64,000 nt of DNA from Pediococcus stilesii (GTDB lineage: Bacteria > Bacillota > Bacilli > Lactobacillales > Lactobacillaceae): the NCBI RefSeq assembly GCF_001437075.1, contig NZ_JQBX01000001.1, positions 62,001-126,000 of the forward strand. The letters run 5' to 3'. The position numbers and the translations under genes were made by a program. Position 1 is the first letter of the stretch. Every line of letters begins with the position of its first letter. Shown here piece by piece: positions 31,115-40,950 of the stretch. A model generated the notes under the pieces. The model had not been told where the DNA came from. It did no database searches and worked only from the letters and a program-made list of their open reading frames with translations.

Positions 31115-32377
31115 TTAAAAAAAGTATCTTTGAATATCGTTCCACGTTACTAGTAACATTAACAGCATTAGGAATCCAAATCCGATTAGGGTAATTAGAT
31201 TCTCCGTTTCCGTTTTCATTGGTTTTCTTCGAATAACTTCGATGAAATTTAAAAGGATCTTACCCCCATCTAACGCCGGAATCGGTAGTAAATTTACAAT
31301 TCCAAGGTTTAAAGATAGAAAACCAAGTACATACATTACTGACAGCAGTCCTTGGTGAGTAGCTTTGGAAGTCGTCGCATAGATTGCGACCGGACCACCC
31401 AAGTCGTTTAAACTAAAACCGTGTAACATTTGGCCGAGCGCCGTAAATAAACTCTTTGTCATTTGCCACGTCCCGGTAAATCCGTACAAAATCCGTTGCC
31501 CTAAATTGGTAGTCATTGTGGCCTGGACACCAATCATTCCGACCTTCTGACTACCATTTTTAACGAGCTTTGGTGTTACTTTGATGTCTTGAGTTTGATC
31601 TCCTCGCACCACTTTTAAAGTAACCGACTTTTCAGGATTATTAGAAACTGCTTTTGATAGTTCTGTCCAGTTGTTAATTTTAACACCATTTGCACTAACA
31701 ATTCGATCATTATCTTTTAGTCCAGCCTTTTGGGCGATTCCATTTTCAATCACTTGAACTTTATTCGAATTAGAAGGAACCGCGCCCTGTGCGACTCCCA
31801 TAATCGAAAATACAATAATCGCTAGGATAAAGTTGTTAAATGGTCCAGCAAAATTAGTAATCAACCGCCGCCAAATGCTGGCTGATTGAAATTGCACATC
31901 CCGTGGCGCAATTCGAACCTCAGTTCCATCAGATTCAATAATTGACGCATCATGAATTATTTTGAAACGTCTTGTTTGATCTTCATCACCATTTTCGTAA
32001 CCTTCAATGAATAACGCATCCTGCAAATCAAATTTAGTGACATCAACGGGAATTCCAGCTAAATTTTGCACTTTATTGGAGGTGTTAATCACGGTTACCT
32101 CTCCCTGCGCATTGGTTGTTAAGGTCACATGTTGTCCAGGCTTTAATTCGTCTTCTTGTTCATCAAGACCAGCCATTCTAACGTATCCACCAATCGGTAG
32201 AATTCTCAACGTGTACGTGGTTCCATTGCGCTGCATATCAACAATTTTAGGTCCCATACCAACAGAAAATTCGCGGACCAGAATTCCTGATTTCTTAGCT
32301 GCGATAAAATGGCCGTATTCATGAACGATGACCAGAATTCCAAAAACAATAATAAAAGTAATGATTGTCGTTATCAT
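31115..32377 (-). CDS. rseP: RIP metalloprotease RseP (site-2 protease)
   Basis: An integral membrane zinc protease that cleaves within the membrane (regulated proteolysis of anti-sigma factors and peptide remnants). HEYGH at residues 19-23 is the active site. A PDZ domain lies near 205-275 (GLKDNDRIVSANGVKINNW), and LLPIPALDGGK carries the third metal ligand region. A long insertion follows the first membrane segment, as in other lactobacilli. Length is 420 aa. Confidence 0.95.
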   Translation of the reverse strand: MITTIITFIIVFGILVIVHEYGHFIAAKKSGILVREFSVGMGPKIVDMQRNGTTYTLRILPIGGYVRMAGLDEQEDELKPGQHVTLTTNAQGEVTVINTSNKVQNLAGIPVDVTKFDLQDALFIEGYENGDEDQTRRFKIIHDASIIESDGTEVRIAPRDVQFQSASIWRRLITNFAGPFNNFILAIIVFSIMGVAQGAVPSNSNKVQVIENGIAQKAGLKDNDRIVSANGVKINNWTELSKAVSNNPEKSVTLKVVRGDQTQDIKVTPKLVKNGSQKVGMIGVQATMTTNLGQRILYGFTGTWQMTKSLFTALGQMLHGFSLNDLGGPVAIYATTSKATHQGLLSVMYVLGFLSLNLGIVNLLPIPALDGGKILLNFIEVIRRKPMKTETENLITLIGFGFLMLLMLLVTWNDIQRYFF

Positions 32378-32398
32378 AGATGACTCCTAACCGGCATC

Positions 32399-33184
32399 TC
32401 ACAATATTCCTAAGAGATATGCCATTGGTAACACAAGTAATAAGCTATCAAACCGATCTAATATTCCACCGTGACCAGGTAAAATTTTACCTGAATCTTT
32501 AACGCCATAGAACCTTTTTAGCGAGGATTCAATTAAATCACCTAGTTGGCCTGCTATTGAAAGAAACATCGTCATGAATACAGTTGTAATTAGGCCATAG
32601 TGGATCATTGCGGTTGCAGAAAAAATTATTCCGACAACAATCGCCACAAGTGTCCCGCCGATTGACCCTTCCCATGTTTTATTTGGACTAATTTGAGGAG
32701 CCAATTTAGTCTTACCAATTTTTCGGCCAATTAAATAAGCTCCACTGTCAGTGCTCCAAACAATTAGTAATAAGTACATTAGCATCGCTAGTCCTATCGA
32801 ACGTGCTTGGACAAACATGTTAAAGCCAAATCCGATATACAGCATCGTTAAGGAAAGTACACCAGCATCATCAAAATTAAACCGATTTCGACTAAAAACA
32901 ACACGCAGCATTAATGCTAAAACAAACAAGATAAACATAAACGGCGTATTGATTTGATCTGGCAAACTATTCATCCAGTCTTTTGGTGCCACTAAGAAAA
33001 GCGTCCCTAGGATACTAATAATCGCTTCAGGTGAAACCAGCAGAATCTTTTTCATAATGAGAACTTCACTCATTGCAACCCCAGCTAGCACCAGTGCTGC
33101 AATTTCGATTAATGTTCCTCCAAGATAAATAATTGGAATGAAAATTATTAAGGCCACTACGGCAGTAATTACACGTTGCTTCAA
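32399..33184 (-). CDS. cdsA: Phosphatidate cytidylyltransferase
   Basis: CdsA makes CDP-diacylglycerol from phosphatidic acid for phospholipid synthesis. It is a multi-pass membrane protein of 261 aa. The C-terminal family signature with SPNKTWEGSIGG, GQLGDLIESSLKR and GHGGILDRFDSLL is clear. I chose the TTG at 33182-33184, eight bases from GAGG, since earlier codons overlap the uppS stop. Confidence 0.95.
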   Translation of the reverse strand: MKQRVITAVVALIIFIPIIYLGGTLIEIAALVLAGVAMSEVLIMKKILLVSPEAIISILGTLFLVAPKDWMNSLPDQINTPFMFILFVLALMLRVVFSRNRFNFDDAGVLSLTMLYIGFGFNMFVQARSIGLAMLMYLLLIVWSTDSGAYLIGRKIGKTKLAPQISPNKTWEGSIGGTLVAIVVGIIFSATAMIHYGLITTVFMTMFLSIAGQLGDLIESSLKRFYGVKDSGKILPGHGGILDRFDSLLLVLPMAYLLGIL

Positions 33185-33194
33185 AATTAATTCC

Positions 33195-33944
33195 TCACTT
33201 TTTAATTGCACCAAAGCGCCGATCGCGTTTTTGGTACTCTTTTATTAATTCGATAAAAATTTGTTCATTAAAATCTGGCCATAAGGTATCTGTAAAAACC
33301 AATTCACTATATGCAATTTGCCAAAGTAAAAAATTAGAAATTCGTTCTTCTCCACTCGTCCGAATTAAGACGTCCGGATCAGATAATTCTCCTAAAAAAT
33401 TAGTTTGTAAGTGCTGGTCAATGACTTTTTCATCAATCTCATCAATGGTTAGTTTTTTATGGGCAATATCCGTAGCAATTGCTTGCACCATCTGGGTAAT
33501 TTCATCTCGACTACCATAGTTAAGCGCAAAGTTCAGGATCATCTTAGTTCCGTTTGCCGTATCTGCAATTGCTTTTTGAACCGATTGTTGAGTTGCCGCT
33601 GGCAGGCCAGCAATATTTCCGGTGACTCGAACCTGAATGCCTTCTTCAACCAATTCCGGAACAAATTTATCAAAAAAGGTAATTGGTAATTTCATTAAAA
33701 AGGAAACTTCATCTTGTGGTCTCTTCCAATTTTCAGTTGAAAAAGCGTATAAGGTCAAGACTTTAATTCCTAATTTACTAGCACTTTTGGTGATAGTTTT
33801 AACAACTTCCATTCCGCGCTTATGTCCCGCAACCCTAGGTAAAAACTTTTTTTGAGCCCATCGCCCGTTGCCATCCATTATAATGGCAACGTGTTTGGGA
33901 ATATTATCATTTAACTCCGTCTGAACTTTTTGAGTAATTTTCAT
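33195..33944 (-). CDS. uppS: Undecaprenyl diphosphate synthase
   Basis: UppS makes the C55 lipid carrier for peptidoglycan and other wall polymers. The catalytic segment IIMDGNGRWAQKK (with the key Asp) is near residues 21-33, TLYAFSTENWKRP near 70, and LIRTSGEERISNFLLWQ toward the C-terminus. Length is 249 aa. It sits directly upstream of cdsA, in the usual order. Confidence 0.97.
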   Translation of the reverse strand: MKITQKVQTELNDNIPKHVAIIMDGNGRWAQKKFLPRVAGHKRGMEVVKTITKSASKLGIKVLTLYAFSTENWKRPQDEVSFLMKLPITFFDKFVPELVEEGIQVRVTGNIAGLPAATQQSVQKAIADTANGTKMILNFALNYGSRDEITQMVQAIATDIAHKKLTIDEIDEKVIDQHLQTNFLGELSDPDVLIRTSGEERISNFLLWQIAYSELVFTDTLWPDFNEQIFIELIKEYQKRDRRFGAIKK

Positions 33945-34013
33945 TAAAGGACCTCCAAGCTAATGTTATTATTTTATCAAAAAAAGATTGTAAAATCATT
34001 TTACTTACGAAAA

Positions 34014-34055
34014 TAAAAGAGCTAAAACAACCATCCCGGTACGTTTTAACTCTAA
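34014..34055 (-). terminator. Terminator between frr and uppS
   Basis: AGAGTTAAAAC and GTTTTAGCTCT arms with a GC-containing loop and T residues on the minus-strand 3' side. It splits pyrH-frr from uppS-cdsA-rseP. Confidence 0.65.
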
Positions 34056-34073
34056 AAATTAAATAATACTGTT

Positions 34074-34634
34074 TTAGCCTTCAAGAACTTCTTTTTCTTT
34101 GTTGGCAACGATTTCGTCAACCACTTTAATTGCTTGGTCCGTAATTGTCTGAGTTTGCTTTTCTAAATCGTGAAATTCATCATCGTTATAATCGCCATTT
34201 TTGTTTCCTTTTTTAAGGGTGTCCATCGCGTCCCGACGAACATTTCGAACGGCAACTTTGGCCTTTTCACCCTCAGCTTTAACGCTTTTAGCTAAATCTT
34301 TCCGCGTTTCTTCAGTAAGCTGTGGAATTACTAAGCGAATTGCAGTACCATCGTTAGCTGGATTAATCCCTAAATCTGAGACCAAAATAGCTTGCTCGAT
34401 ATCATTTAACACGCTCTTGTCGTAGGGTGTAACCAATAAAACACGTGGTTCTGGAATACTGATTGATGCCATCTGATTGAGCGGAGTTGGTGCGCCATAG
34501 TAATCAACGGAAACTTTGTCCAATAAAGATGCGTTTGCACGTCCTGCACGAATAGAACCTAAATCACGTTCTAATGCTTGATGCGCTTTTTTCATTTTTT
34601 CTTCAGCTTTTGTAATTGTTTCGTTTTTTGCCAA
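34074..34634 (-). CDS. frr: Ribosome recycling factor
   Basis: RRF splits the post-termination ribosome with EF-G. It is 186 aa with [22 protein letters not shown] near residues 30-52 and [13 protein letters not shown] and [15 protein letters not shown] further on, all full-length family matches. It lies 1 nt after pyrH, so the two are translated together. Confidence 0.98.
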   Translation of the reverse strand: MAKNETITKAEEKMKKAHQALERDLGSIRAGRANASLLDKVSVDYYGAPTPLNQMASISIPEPRVLLVTPYDKSVLNDIEQAILVSDLGINPANDGTAIRLVIPQLTEETRKDLAKSVKAEGEKAKVAVRNVRRDAMDTLKKGNKNGDYNDDEFHDLEKQTQTITDQAIKVVDEIVANKEKEVLEG

Positions 34635-34635
34635 T

Positions 34636-35358
34636 TTACTCTCCCCTTACTGTTGTTCCGATGTTTTCACCGGCAACAACTCGTTTGATATTTCCAGATT
34701 GATTTAAATTAAAGACAACTAATGGAATATTATTTTCCATTGATAAGGAACTGGCAGTTGTATCCATCACATTCAATCCCTTGTCAATGATGTCCATGTG
34801 TGTTAATCGATCAAATTTCACGGCATTTTGATCTTTATTTGGATCAGCCGAATAAATTCCATCAACCCCATTTTTAGCCATTAAAATTGCTTCAGCGCCA
34901 ATTTCAGCTGCTCTTAAAGCAGCAGTTGTATCGGTAGAGAAGTACGGACTACCAGTCCCGGCAGCAAAAATTACCACCCGATTTTTTTCAAGATGCCGAA
35001 CAGCTTTACGCCGAATATATGGTTCAGCAATTTGCCGCATCTCAATTGATGTTTGTACGCGGGTTGGAACTCCCAGAGACTCCAAACTATCTTGTAGCGC
35101 TAACGCATTCATCACGGTTCCTAACATTCCAATGTAGTCGGCTTGAACCCGCTCCATGCCTAATTGTTCTCCAGTTTCACCACGCCACATGTTTCCACCG
35201 CCAACCACAATTGCAATTTGTACTCCTAGGTCATGCACGTCACGAAGTTCTTCAGCTACTTTTTGAATAACTGGTGGATTAATCCCAGTTCCTTTATCCC
35301 CAGCAAGAGCTTCTCCACTCAGTTTCATGATTACTCGCTTATATTTAACCTCAGACAT
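34636..35358 (-). CDS. pyrH: Uridylate kinase
   Basis: PyrH converts UMP to UDP. It belongs to the amino-acid kinase family: [13 protein letters not shown] near residues 9-21, [12 protein letters not shown] near 50-62, [17 protein letters not shown] near 133, and [13 protein letters not shown] near 165. The length of 240 aa is typical. It heads the pyrH-frr pair. Confidence 0.98.
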   Translation of the reverse strand: MSEVKYKRVIMKLSGEALAGDKGTGINPPVIQKVAEELRDVHDLGVQIAIVVGGGNMWRGETGEQLGMERVQADYIGMLGTVMNALALQDSLESLGVPTRVQTSIEMRQIAEPYIRRKAVRHLEKNRVVIFAAGTGSPYFSTDTTAALRAAEIGAEAILMAKNGVDGIYSADPNKDQNAVKFDRLTHMDIIDKGLNVMDTTASSLSMENNIPLVVFNLNQSGNIKRVVAGENIGTTVRGE

Positions 35359-35449
35359 ATTACGGCCTCCTATGTTTATTTTCCATCAGTAATTTTATCA
35401 TAAATCCGTACAAACCACACTTCCATTCCGTGTGAATTCCTACAAAAAA

Positions 35450-35499
35450 GCGAATTAATTGAGTTTAACTCAGAATTAATTCGCTTTTTTTAGTTTCAA
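35450..35499 (-). terminator. Terminator between tsf and pyrH
   Basis: AAAAAAGCGAATTAATT and AATTAATTCGCTTTTTTT arms; symmetric and strong, with a small inner stem (GAGTT/AACTC). Confidence 0.9.
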
Positions 35500-35541
35500 T
35501 TCAATCGTAATTGAGCATTTAGCCAAACGTTGAATTTTATT

Positions 35542-36420
35542 CTATTGACCCATTTCCTTACGAACTTCTTCAGCAAAGTCAACAGTTTGCTTTTCGATAC
35601 CTTCGCCAACTTCGTAACGGATGAATGATTTAACTTTTCCGCCCTTAGAAGCAACATACTTAGCAACTGTTTGGTCAGGATCTTTAACAAATTCTTGGTC
35701 ATCTAAGCTAACTTCAGCCAAGAACTTGTTGAGACGACCAGTAACCATCTTATCGATGATATTAGCTGGCTTTCCTTCTCCTTCAGCTTCTTTAGTAAGA
35801 ACTTCGCGTTCGTGATCAAGTACATCTGATGGAACTTCATCACGGTTAACGTACTTAGGATTGATAGCAGCAACGTGCATAGCAACGTCTTTAGCAGTTT
35901 CTTCATCTGCACCTTCAATTAAAACAAGCGCGGCAATTTTACCACCCATGTGAAGGTATGAACCAAAATGTTCGTTATCGCCCTTATCTAAAGTTGCAAA
36001 ACGACGAAGAGAAATCTTTTCACCGATAACTTGAGTAGCTTCAATAATATCATCATTCAAAGTTCCCTTTGGTGATTTCAATTTCAAAGCAGCTTCAACG
36101 TCTGCAGGTTTTTCAAGTGCAACTTGTGAAGCAATTTCCTTAACTAAATCGATGAAACGATCGTTTGAAGCAACAAAGTCAGTTTCAGAGTTAACTTCAA
36201 CGATTGCAGCAGTGTTGTCATGAACTTCAACGTCTGCAAGACCTTCAGCAGCAACACGGTCGCTCTTCTTTGCAGCTTTGGCAATACCTTTTTCACGAAG
36301 AAAATCAATTGCCTTTTCCATATCGCCTTCTGTAGCAACGAGGGCTTTTTTGGCGTCCATCATACCGACACCGATTTTGTCACGTAGTTCTTTTACTAGT
36401 TTAGCTGAAATACTTGCCAT
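35542..36420 (-). CDS. tsf: Elongation factor Ts
   Basis: EF-Ts exchanges GDP on EF-Tu. It has [20 protein letters not shown] near residues 8-27, the Phe-containing [14 protein letters not shown] near 75-88, and two core subdomains. Length is 292 aa, normal. It lies after rpsB with an intervening hairpin, so it is expressed from the rpsB promoter in part. Confidence 0.97.
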   Translation of the reverse strand: MASISAKLVKELRDKIGVGMMDAKKALVATEGDMEKAIDFLREKGIAKAAKKSDRVAAEGLADVEVHDNTAAIVEVNSETDFVASNDRFIDLVKEIASQVALEKPADVEAALKLKSPKGTLNDDIIEATQVIGEKISLRRFATLDKGDNEHFGSYLHMGGKIAALVLIEGADEETAKDVAMHVAAINPKYVNRDEVPSDVLDHEREVLTKEAEGEGKPANIIDKMVTGRLNKFLAEVSLDDQEFVKDPDQTVAKYVASKGGKVKSFIRYEVGEGIEKQTVDFAEEVRKEMGQ

Positions 36421-36469
36421 TTTTTATGGCCTCCTTAGCTTATATAATAACAATTTAAATGTGAATCCG

Positions 36470-36525
36470 TAAAAAAAGGCCGCGCATAATCTCAGGCCTA
36501 AAAGGTCTCAAATCGCGACAGCCTA
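36470..36525 (-). terminator. Hairpin between rpsB and tsf
   Basis: AGGC-TGT-CGCG pairs with CGCGGCCT and is followed by seven T residues on the minus strand; inner bases can form a second stem. It is probably a partial terminator tuning tsf. Confidence 0.6.
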
Positions 36526-36533
36526 AGTGATAA

Positions 36534-37319
36534 TTATTCTTCGTTGCTTCCTTCTTCAACAGACTTCTTTAAGTCTTCAAGAGAATCTTTGCTTACACCT
36601 TCAGCAACAACTTCTTGTGAAGCATCTTCATCGTCTTCACCTTGACGACCTTCGATAACTGCGTCAGCCATCTTAGCAGTGATTAAACGAACGGCACGAA
36701 TAGCATCATCATTTGATGGAATAATAACATCAACTTGATCAGGATCAGAATTTGTGTCGACCATAGCTACGACTGGAATATTCAACTTTTGAGCTTCCTT
36801 AATCGCAATTTGTTCCTTGCGAGGATCAACAACAAATAATACATCTGGAGTGTGTGGCATATCTTCAATACCACCCAAGAATTTTTCAAGTTTGTCTTTT
36901 TGTTTATTTAAAAGAGCAACTTCTTTCTTAGGTAAACGGTCAAATGTGCCGTCTTCTTCCATCTTCTTCAAGTCTTTTAAGCGCTTGATACGTTTTTGAA
37001 TTGTGTTCCAGTTGGTAAGTGTTCCACCTAACCAACGATGGTTAACAAAGTATTGTCCAGCACGTTTTGCTTCTTCTTCGATTGCAGTTTGTGCTTGTTT
37101 CTTTGTACCAACGAAAAGAACAACCCCGTCATTTGCAGCAACATCTTTTACAAAGTTGTATGCATTATCAATTAATTTAACAGTTTTTTGTAAATCAATG
37201 ATGTAAATACCATTACGTTCCGTAAAGATGAATGGCTTCATTTTAGGGTTCCAGCGACGTGTTTGGTGTCCAAAATGTACACCGGCTTCAAGCAATTGTT
37301 TCATAGAAATAACAGACAT
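36534..37319 (-). CDS. rpsB: 30S ribosomal protein S2
   Basis: The primary 30S protein S2: [24 protein letters not shown] at residues 4-27, INLQKTV-like [12 protein letters not shown], and [19 protein letters not shown]. The C-terminus is acidic. The length of 261 aa is normal. The leader has two GGAGG sites in a row and can form a structure that covers the first of them, described separately. Confidence 0.98.
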   Translation of the reverse strand: MSVISMKQLLEAGVHFGHQTRRWNPKMKPFIFTERNGIYIIDLQKTVKLIDNAYNFVKDVAANDGVVLFVGTKKQAQTAIEEEAKRAGQYFVNHRWLGGTLTNWNTIQKRIKRLKDLKKMEEDGTFDRLPKKEVALLNKQKDKLEKFLGGIEDMPHTPDVLFVVDPRKEQIAIKEAQKLNIPVVAMVDTNSDPDQVDVIIPSNDDAIRAVRLITAKMADAVIEGRQGEDDEDASQEVVAEGVSKDSLEDLKKSVEEGSNEE

Positions 37320-37334
37320 GTTATTTTCCTCCTA

Positions 37335-37412
37335 GTTTTTTCCTCCTTGATTTTCAGCGGTTTCAGGACCCAAAATGCTTTGAGCACTCCCTCAACTTCC
37401 AATCAAGTGTGT
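37335..37412 (-). promoter_or_regulatory. Structured rpsB leader, candidate autogenous control region
   Basis: On the minus strand CTTGATT (plus 37401-37407) is complementary to AATCAAG (plus 37346-37352), which directly abuts a GGAGG. Inside the loop, GTGCTCAAAGCAT can form a small hairpin. A second GGAGG sits just before the ATG. This could let S2 or another factor control translation. It is inferred from pairing only. Confidence 0.4.
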
Positions 37413-37473
37413 TTTTTGACCCACAGGCCGAATATAATTTTACCCTAATGATTATTTTATTTCAAGGTAAAAC

Positions 37474-38469
37474 TTAGGCGAGTTCAACTTCGTTTGCTGA
37501 AGAACCCTTTTCGATTAAAGCTTTATTATTATCCAAGGCAATTTGAACCATATTCTTAACCGCTGGACGGGTGTAAAACGCTGAATGCGGTGTGATCATG
37601 ACATTCCGACGCGCAAACAAATTATTAAAGACCGGATCTTGAATTGGCTGATCCTTATGATCAACATCAAAGATACCCACTTCATTTTCATAAGTGTCTA
37701 ATGCAGCTCCAGCAACTTTTCCTGAATCCAATGCGTTTAAAAGGGCCTGTGTATCGATCAATGTCCCACGGGCGTAATTTAGAATAAATACCCCGTCTTT
37801 CATTTGATTAAAGGCCTTTTCGTCCAACATGTGGTAGTTATCCTTTAAAGCAGGCACATGAAGGGTGACAACATCAACCTTTTGATATAATTCTTCAAGA
37901 GTATCAACGTATAAACCAGCTTTTTCCAATTCTGGATTTCTAAAAACATCGTACGCCACTATCTTGGCTCCAAAGCCTTGAAAAATATCAATTGCGGCGC
38001 GGCCGATGCGACCCGTTCCAATTACTCCAATGGTCATTTGGTTTAATTCAAGACCAATATCTGGTTCCCACCGAAAATCACCGTGGTTCATTTTATACTC
38101 AAATTCAGGAATTTTACGAAGTAATGCCAGCAATTGTGTCACTGAAAGTTCAGCAATTGCACTTGGTGAATACGCTGGAACATTTGAAATTTTAATTTTA
38201 TTTTGGATTACAGCTTCCGCTGGAACGTTGTCGACACCGACATTTCGAAGTGAAAATGAATGAATTCCAAATTTATTCATTTTTTCAAACAAGTCGGATG
38301 TATAAGGCTTTTGTTGATAAGCGACAATTCCATCGAACCCTTCGGCCTGATCAATCGTCGTTGAATCAAGCAGTTCGCTGACTGCCGTAACTTCAACATT
38401 ATTTTTTTCAACCCATTCGTCTAAATAAGGTTCTTCATCGTCTCGAATACCATACGCAATAATTTTCAT
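37474..38469 (-). CDS. ldhD: D-lactate dehydrogenase (2-hydroxyacid dehydrogenase family)
   Basis: It reduces pyruvate to D-lactate with NADH. The nucleotide motif GVIGTGRIGRAAIDIF is near residues 148-163. Catalytic residues are Arg in ILNYARGTLID, Glu in TYENEVG and His in ITPHSAFYT. YQQKPY and SLRNVGVDN at the front are typical of D-LDH rather than of 2-hydroxyisocaproate enzymes, though this is not absolute. Length is 331 aa. Confidence 0.9.
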   Translation of the reverse strand: MKIIAYGIRDDEEPYLDEWVEKNNVEVTAVSELLDSTTIDQAEGFDGIVAYQQKPYTSDLFEKMNKFGIHSFSLRNVGVDNVPAEAVIQNKIKISNVPAYSPSAIAELSVTQLLALLRKIPEFEYKMNHGDFRWEPDIGLELNQMTIGVIGTGRIGRAAIDIFQGFGAKIVAYDVFRNPELEKAGLYVDTLEELYQKVDVVTLHVPALKDNYHMLDEKAFNQMKDGVFILNYARGTLIDTQALLNALDSGKVAGAALDTYENEVGIFDVDHKDQPIQDPVFNNLFARRNVMITPHSAFYTRPAVKNMVQIALDNNKALIEKGSSANEVELA

Positions 38470-38512
38470 TAGATGTGCTCCCTTCTTTTAATTGCTATTA
38501 ATGTATCATCTT

Positions 38513-38806
38513 TTAATATAAAGCGGGTAATAATACGCCATTATTTTTCAAATAATTTAATTTATCTATACGCGTTTGCTTTTTAAAATGATATTCCGCG
38601 CTCATTGCGTCGTGTTGATTATCAAAGCTTTCAAAATAAATTAACTTAACCGGCCTTCTCTTTTTTACTTTAGTGTACTTTGCTCCCTGACCAAGATTAT
38701 GTTTAACAACCCGATTGATCAAATTAATTGTATAACCACCATATAATGTTTGATCCGCGCAGAGTAATACGTAAAAATAAAAGCCGTTAGTCAGTGGAAT
38801 TTCCAT
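38513..38806 (-). CDS. GIY-YIG domain protein (UPF0213, UvrC-like nuclease fold)
   Basis: A small protein of 97 aa with the GIY-YIG core seen as FYFYVLLCADQTLYGGYT near residues 8-25, where YV and YGG stand for the GIY and YIG elements, followed by RVVKHNLGQGAKYTK and a Glu in MSAEYHFKK. I chose the ATG at 38804-38806 after AAGGAA. Its start overlaps the end of trmN6 by 20 bp, as in the common yabB-yazA pairing. DNA cleavage by this family has not been generally shown. Confidence 0.88.
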   Translation of the reverse strand: MEIPLTNGFYFYVLLCADQTLYGGYTINLINRVVKHNLGQGAKYTKVKKRRPVKLIYFESFDNQHDAMSAEYHFKKQTRIDKLNYLKNNGVLLPALY

Positions 38807-39542
38807 ATAAAAGTTCCTTAATTGTTTTTGAGTAGTTTTTTCCGTCATAAATTATGATTGGAGGTAAAATTTTGGTTCCATTCGGCCTACCATCTTTTAT
38901 CGCTTCGATTAAAACCATGTTAGCTTGATCGTTTGGATGCGAATAGGCGAACTGAATTCGTTTAGGGGCTAACCGATTCGCTGTCATGGTGGCCAGAATT
39001 TCCGGGAGTCGATCCGGTCGGTGGACCATGAATAATTTACCATTCATTTTCAATAGTTTTTGACTAGTAAATAAAATTTCATCTAAGGTGGTAGTTATTT
39101 CATGGCGGGCAAGTGCCAAATATTCGTTAGGATTTTTCTTGCTATTTGGCAAATTTTCAAAGTAAGGCGGATTGCACACGATGTTATCAACGCTATCCGC
39201 ATTGATATATTCTAACGAATCCTTTAGTGGAATATTTAAAACATGGTATCGATCAGACAAATTATTAATCTCGATGCTTCGGCGTGCCATGTCAGACAAT
39301 CGTGACTGAATCTCCACCATTGTCACATCTCCATCCGTTTTTTTAGATAAAAACAAACCAACCGCACCGTTTCCCGCACATAAATCAATAATTTTAGTTT
39401 TAGACTTTTGTTTCACATCCGCAAAATTGGCTAGCAGAACCGCATCCAAAGAAAATGAAAAAACTGATGAACTTTGGATGATTTGAATGTCATCTCGATA
39501 CAATTGATCAATTCGTTCATCACTATTTAACTTAACTTGCAT
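38787..39542 (-). CDS. trmN6: tRNA1(Val) (adenine-N6)-methyltransferase, TrmN6/YabB type
   Basis: SAM-dependent methyltransferase with KIIDLCAGNGAVGLFL (motif I, about residues 48-63) and NPPYFENLPN (motif IV, N6-adenine type). Homologues modify A37 of tRNA-Val. It forms an overlapping pair with the GIY-YIG gene downstream. Length is 251 aa. The front DERIDQLYRDDIQIIQ matches the family N-terminus. Confidence 0.92.
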   Translation of the reverse strand: MQVKLNSDERIDQLYRDDIQIIQSSSVFSFSLDAVLLANFADVKQKSKTKIIDLCAGNGAVGLFLSKKTDGDVTMVEIQSRLSDMARRSIEINNLSDRYHVLNIPLKDSLEYINADSVDNIVCNPPYFENLPNSKKNPNEYLALARHEITTTLDEILFTSQKLLKMNGKLFMVHRPDRLPEILATMTANRLAPKRIQFAYSHPNDQANMVLIEAIKDGRPNGTKILPPIIIYDGKNYSKTIKELLYGNSTD

Positions 39543-39616
39543 TTAAAACTCCTTTTAATTCGTTATTCTTCATAATATACTTGAAATAGTAAATTTATGA
39601 AAGCACAGGTTGTCTC

Positions 39617-40240
39617 ATGTTCTATACATTTATTAAACATCTCGTTTCTGGAATTTTATTTTTAATCAATGGAAAACCAGACGTTCACAATCAACAGCGA
39701 TTACCCGCCGGATCTTACGTTTTGGTTGCACCCCACCGGACGTGGCTTGATCCAGTTTTATATGCGTTAGCAGCCTACCCAAAACGTTTTTCATTTATGG
39801 CTAAAAAAGAGCTCTTTAAAAATCGTTTTTTCAAATGGTTGATCACCAAACTAAATGCATTTCCAGTTGACCGCGAAAATCCCGGACCATCTGCAATTAA
39901 AACACCTGTTAAAATTTTAAAGCAGGGTGAGCTATCGACAATCATTTTTCCTTCGGGAACGCGTCACTCTCAGGAACTAAAAAACGGCGCCTTTGTAATT
40001 GCCAAATTAGCCAATGTTCCGATTATTCCAGCGGTTTATCAAGGACCCCTATCCTTCAAGGCTCTTTTTAGCCGAAAAAAAATCCACATTAATTTTGGTG
40101 AACCAATTAAAGTAGACCGGAAACTCAAATTAAACGACCAAAATTTAGCAAATCTTGAACAAACATTAAACGCAGCTTTTTCTAATTTAGATAACGAAAT
40201 TAATCCTGAATTTAAATACATTGATGTTTCTAAAAAATAA
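39617..40240 (+). CDS. plsC: 1-acyl-sn-glycerol-3-phosphate acyltransferase
   Basis: PlsC makes phosphatidic acid from lysophosphatidic acid and feeds CdsA. The HX4D motif is HRTWLD near residues 36-41, with FPSGTRHSQ (motif III variant of EGTRS) near 117 and VPIIPAVYQG near 140. A hydrophobic N-terminus anchors it in the membrane. Length is 207 aa. The RBS is weak (CAGG). It is divergent from trmN6. Confidence 0.92.
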   Translation: MFYTFIKHLVSGILFLINGKPDVHNQQRLPAGSYVLVAPHRTWLDPVLYALAAYPKRFSFMAKKELFKNRFFKWLITKLNAFPVDRENPGPSAIKTPVKILKQGELSTIIFPSGTRHSQELKNGAFVIAKLANVPIIPAVYQGPLSFKALFSRKKIHINFGEPIKVDRKLKLNDQNLANLEQTLNAAFSNLDNEINPEFKYIDVSKK

Positions 40241-40274
40241 AAAAACGTCCGTAATTTAACGGACGTTTTTTTAT
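40238..40274. terminator. Bidirectional terminator between plsC and yneF
   Basis: AAAAAACGTCCG and CGGACGTTTTTTT arms around TAATTTAA serve both convergent genes. Confidence 0.93.
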
Positions 40275-40498
40275 TTTTGATTCTTTGATTGATTTTGCAT
40301 TGCATTCATCATTTGATGGAGCTTCTTTTGTGATGGCTTTTGTCCCATCTGAAGCATCATCGTTCTGAGCATATCTTCGTTAATGGGTGGGTTATTTTTC
40401 AAATAATTCTCCATATAACGACGAGCAAAGAAGAACCCACCAACTGCACCAAGAAGCGCGGCGATAATTACAATCATAATCCAAATTCCAGTTGACAT
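40271..40498 (-). CDS. yneF: YneF family membrane protein (UPF0154)
   Basis: A small protein of 75 aa with one N-terminal transmembrane segment ([20 protein letters not shown], about residues 4-23) followed by [23 protein letters not shown]-type text characteristic of UPF0154. I chose the ATG at 40496-40498, after GAGGAGG. Function is not known. Confidence 0.9.
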   Translation of the reverse strand: MSTGIWIMIVIIAALLGAVGGFFFARRYMENYLKNNPPINEDMLRTMMLQMGQKPSQKKLHQMMNAMQNQSKNQK

Positions 40499-40567
40499 GT
40501 ACAATCCTCCTCAAAAACAGCTTACTTGTCCATTCTACACAAAAATGGAGGAAAACGAAAGACTGAT

Positions 40568-40816
40568 TTAATCGTCACGTAAGCCCTTTTTCCGTTGAAC
40601 TTCTTTAACCTTTTCCGGAGTAACTTCCTTACCATCTTTATCAAAGATTTGCATCATCTCAACTTGGCTTTTGAAACTTGCTCTAAATTTTTTCAAATAC
40701 TTTTGACGGAGATCTTTTCTTTCAATGATTTCTAAATCTGAAAGACCTTCTTCTTTTGCCTTTTTTGCTAATTCGTTAATCCGCTTAATTAATTTTTGCA
40801 TCTCGGCATCGGCCAT
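40568..40816 (-). CDS. ynzC: YnzC family protein (DUF896)
   Basis: A helical, highly charged protein of 82 aa: LIKRINELAKKAKEEGLSDLE and ERKDLRQKYLKKFRASFKSQVEMM are family signatures. It has no known enzymatic role. It is divergent from lexA, and the SOS box between them could act on both. Confidence 0.9.
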   Translation of the reverse strand: MADAEMQKLIKRINELAKKAKEEGLSDLEIIERKDLRQKYLKKFRASFKSQVEMMQIFDKDGKEVTPEKVKEVQRKKGLRDD

Positions 40817-40883
40817 TGTAAATACCCCCTTGTTATCTATCCTCTATAATACTATGTAACGGTATTAATTTCAATTTTAAAGG

Positions 40884-40897
40884 CGAACGTTTGTTTG
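40884..40897. promoter_or_regulatory. LexA SOS box upstream of lexA
   Basis: CGAACGTTTGTTTG fits the Gram-positive SOS box CGAACRNRYGTTYG apart from one position in the centre. It lies 54 bp before the lexA ATG and overlaps the probable -35; a TAGAAT -10 follows. Autoregulation of lexA is expected. Confidence 0.85.
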
Positions 40898-40950
40898 AGA
40901 AAAGCCCCCCATTATGCTAGAATAAAAATAAATATTTATGGGGTGAAAAA

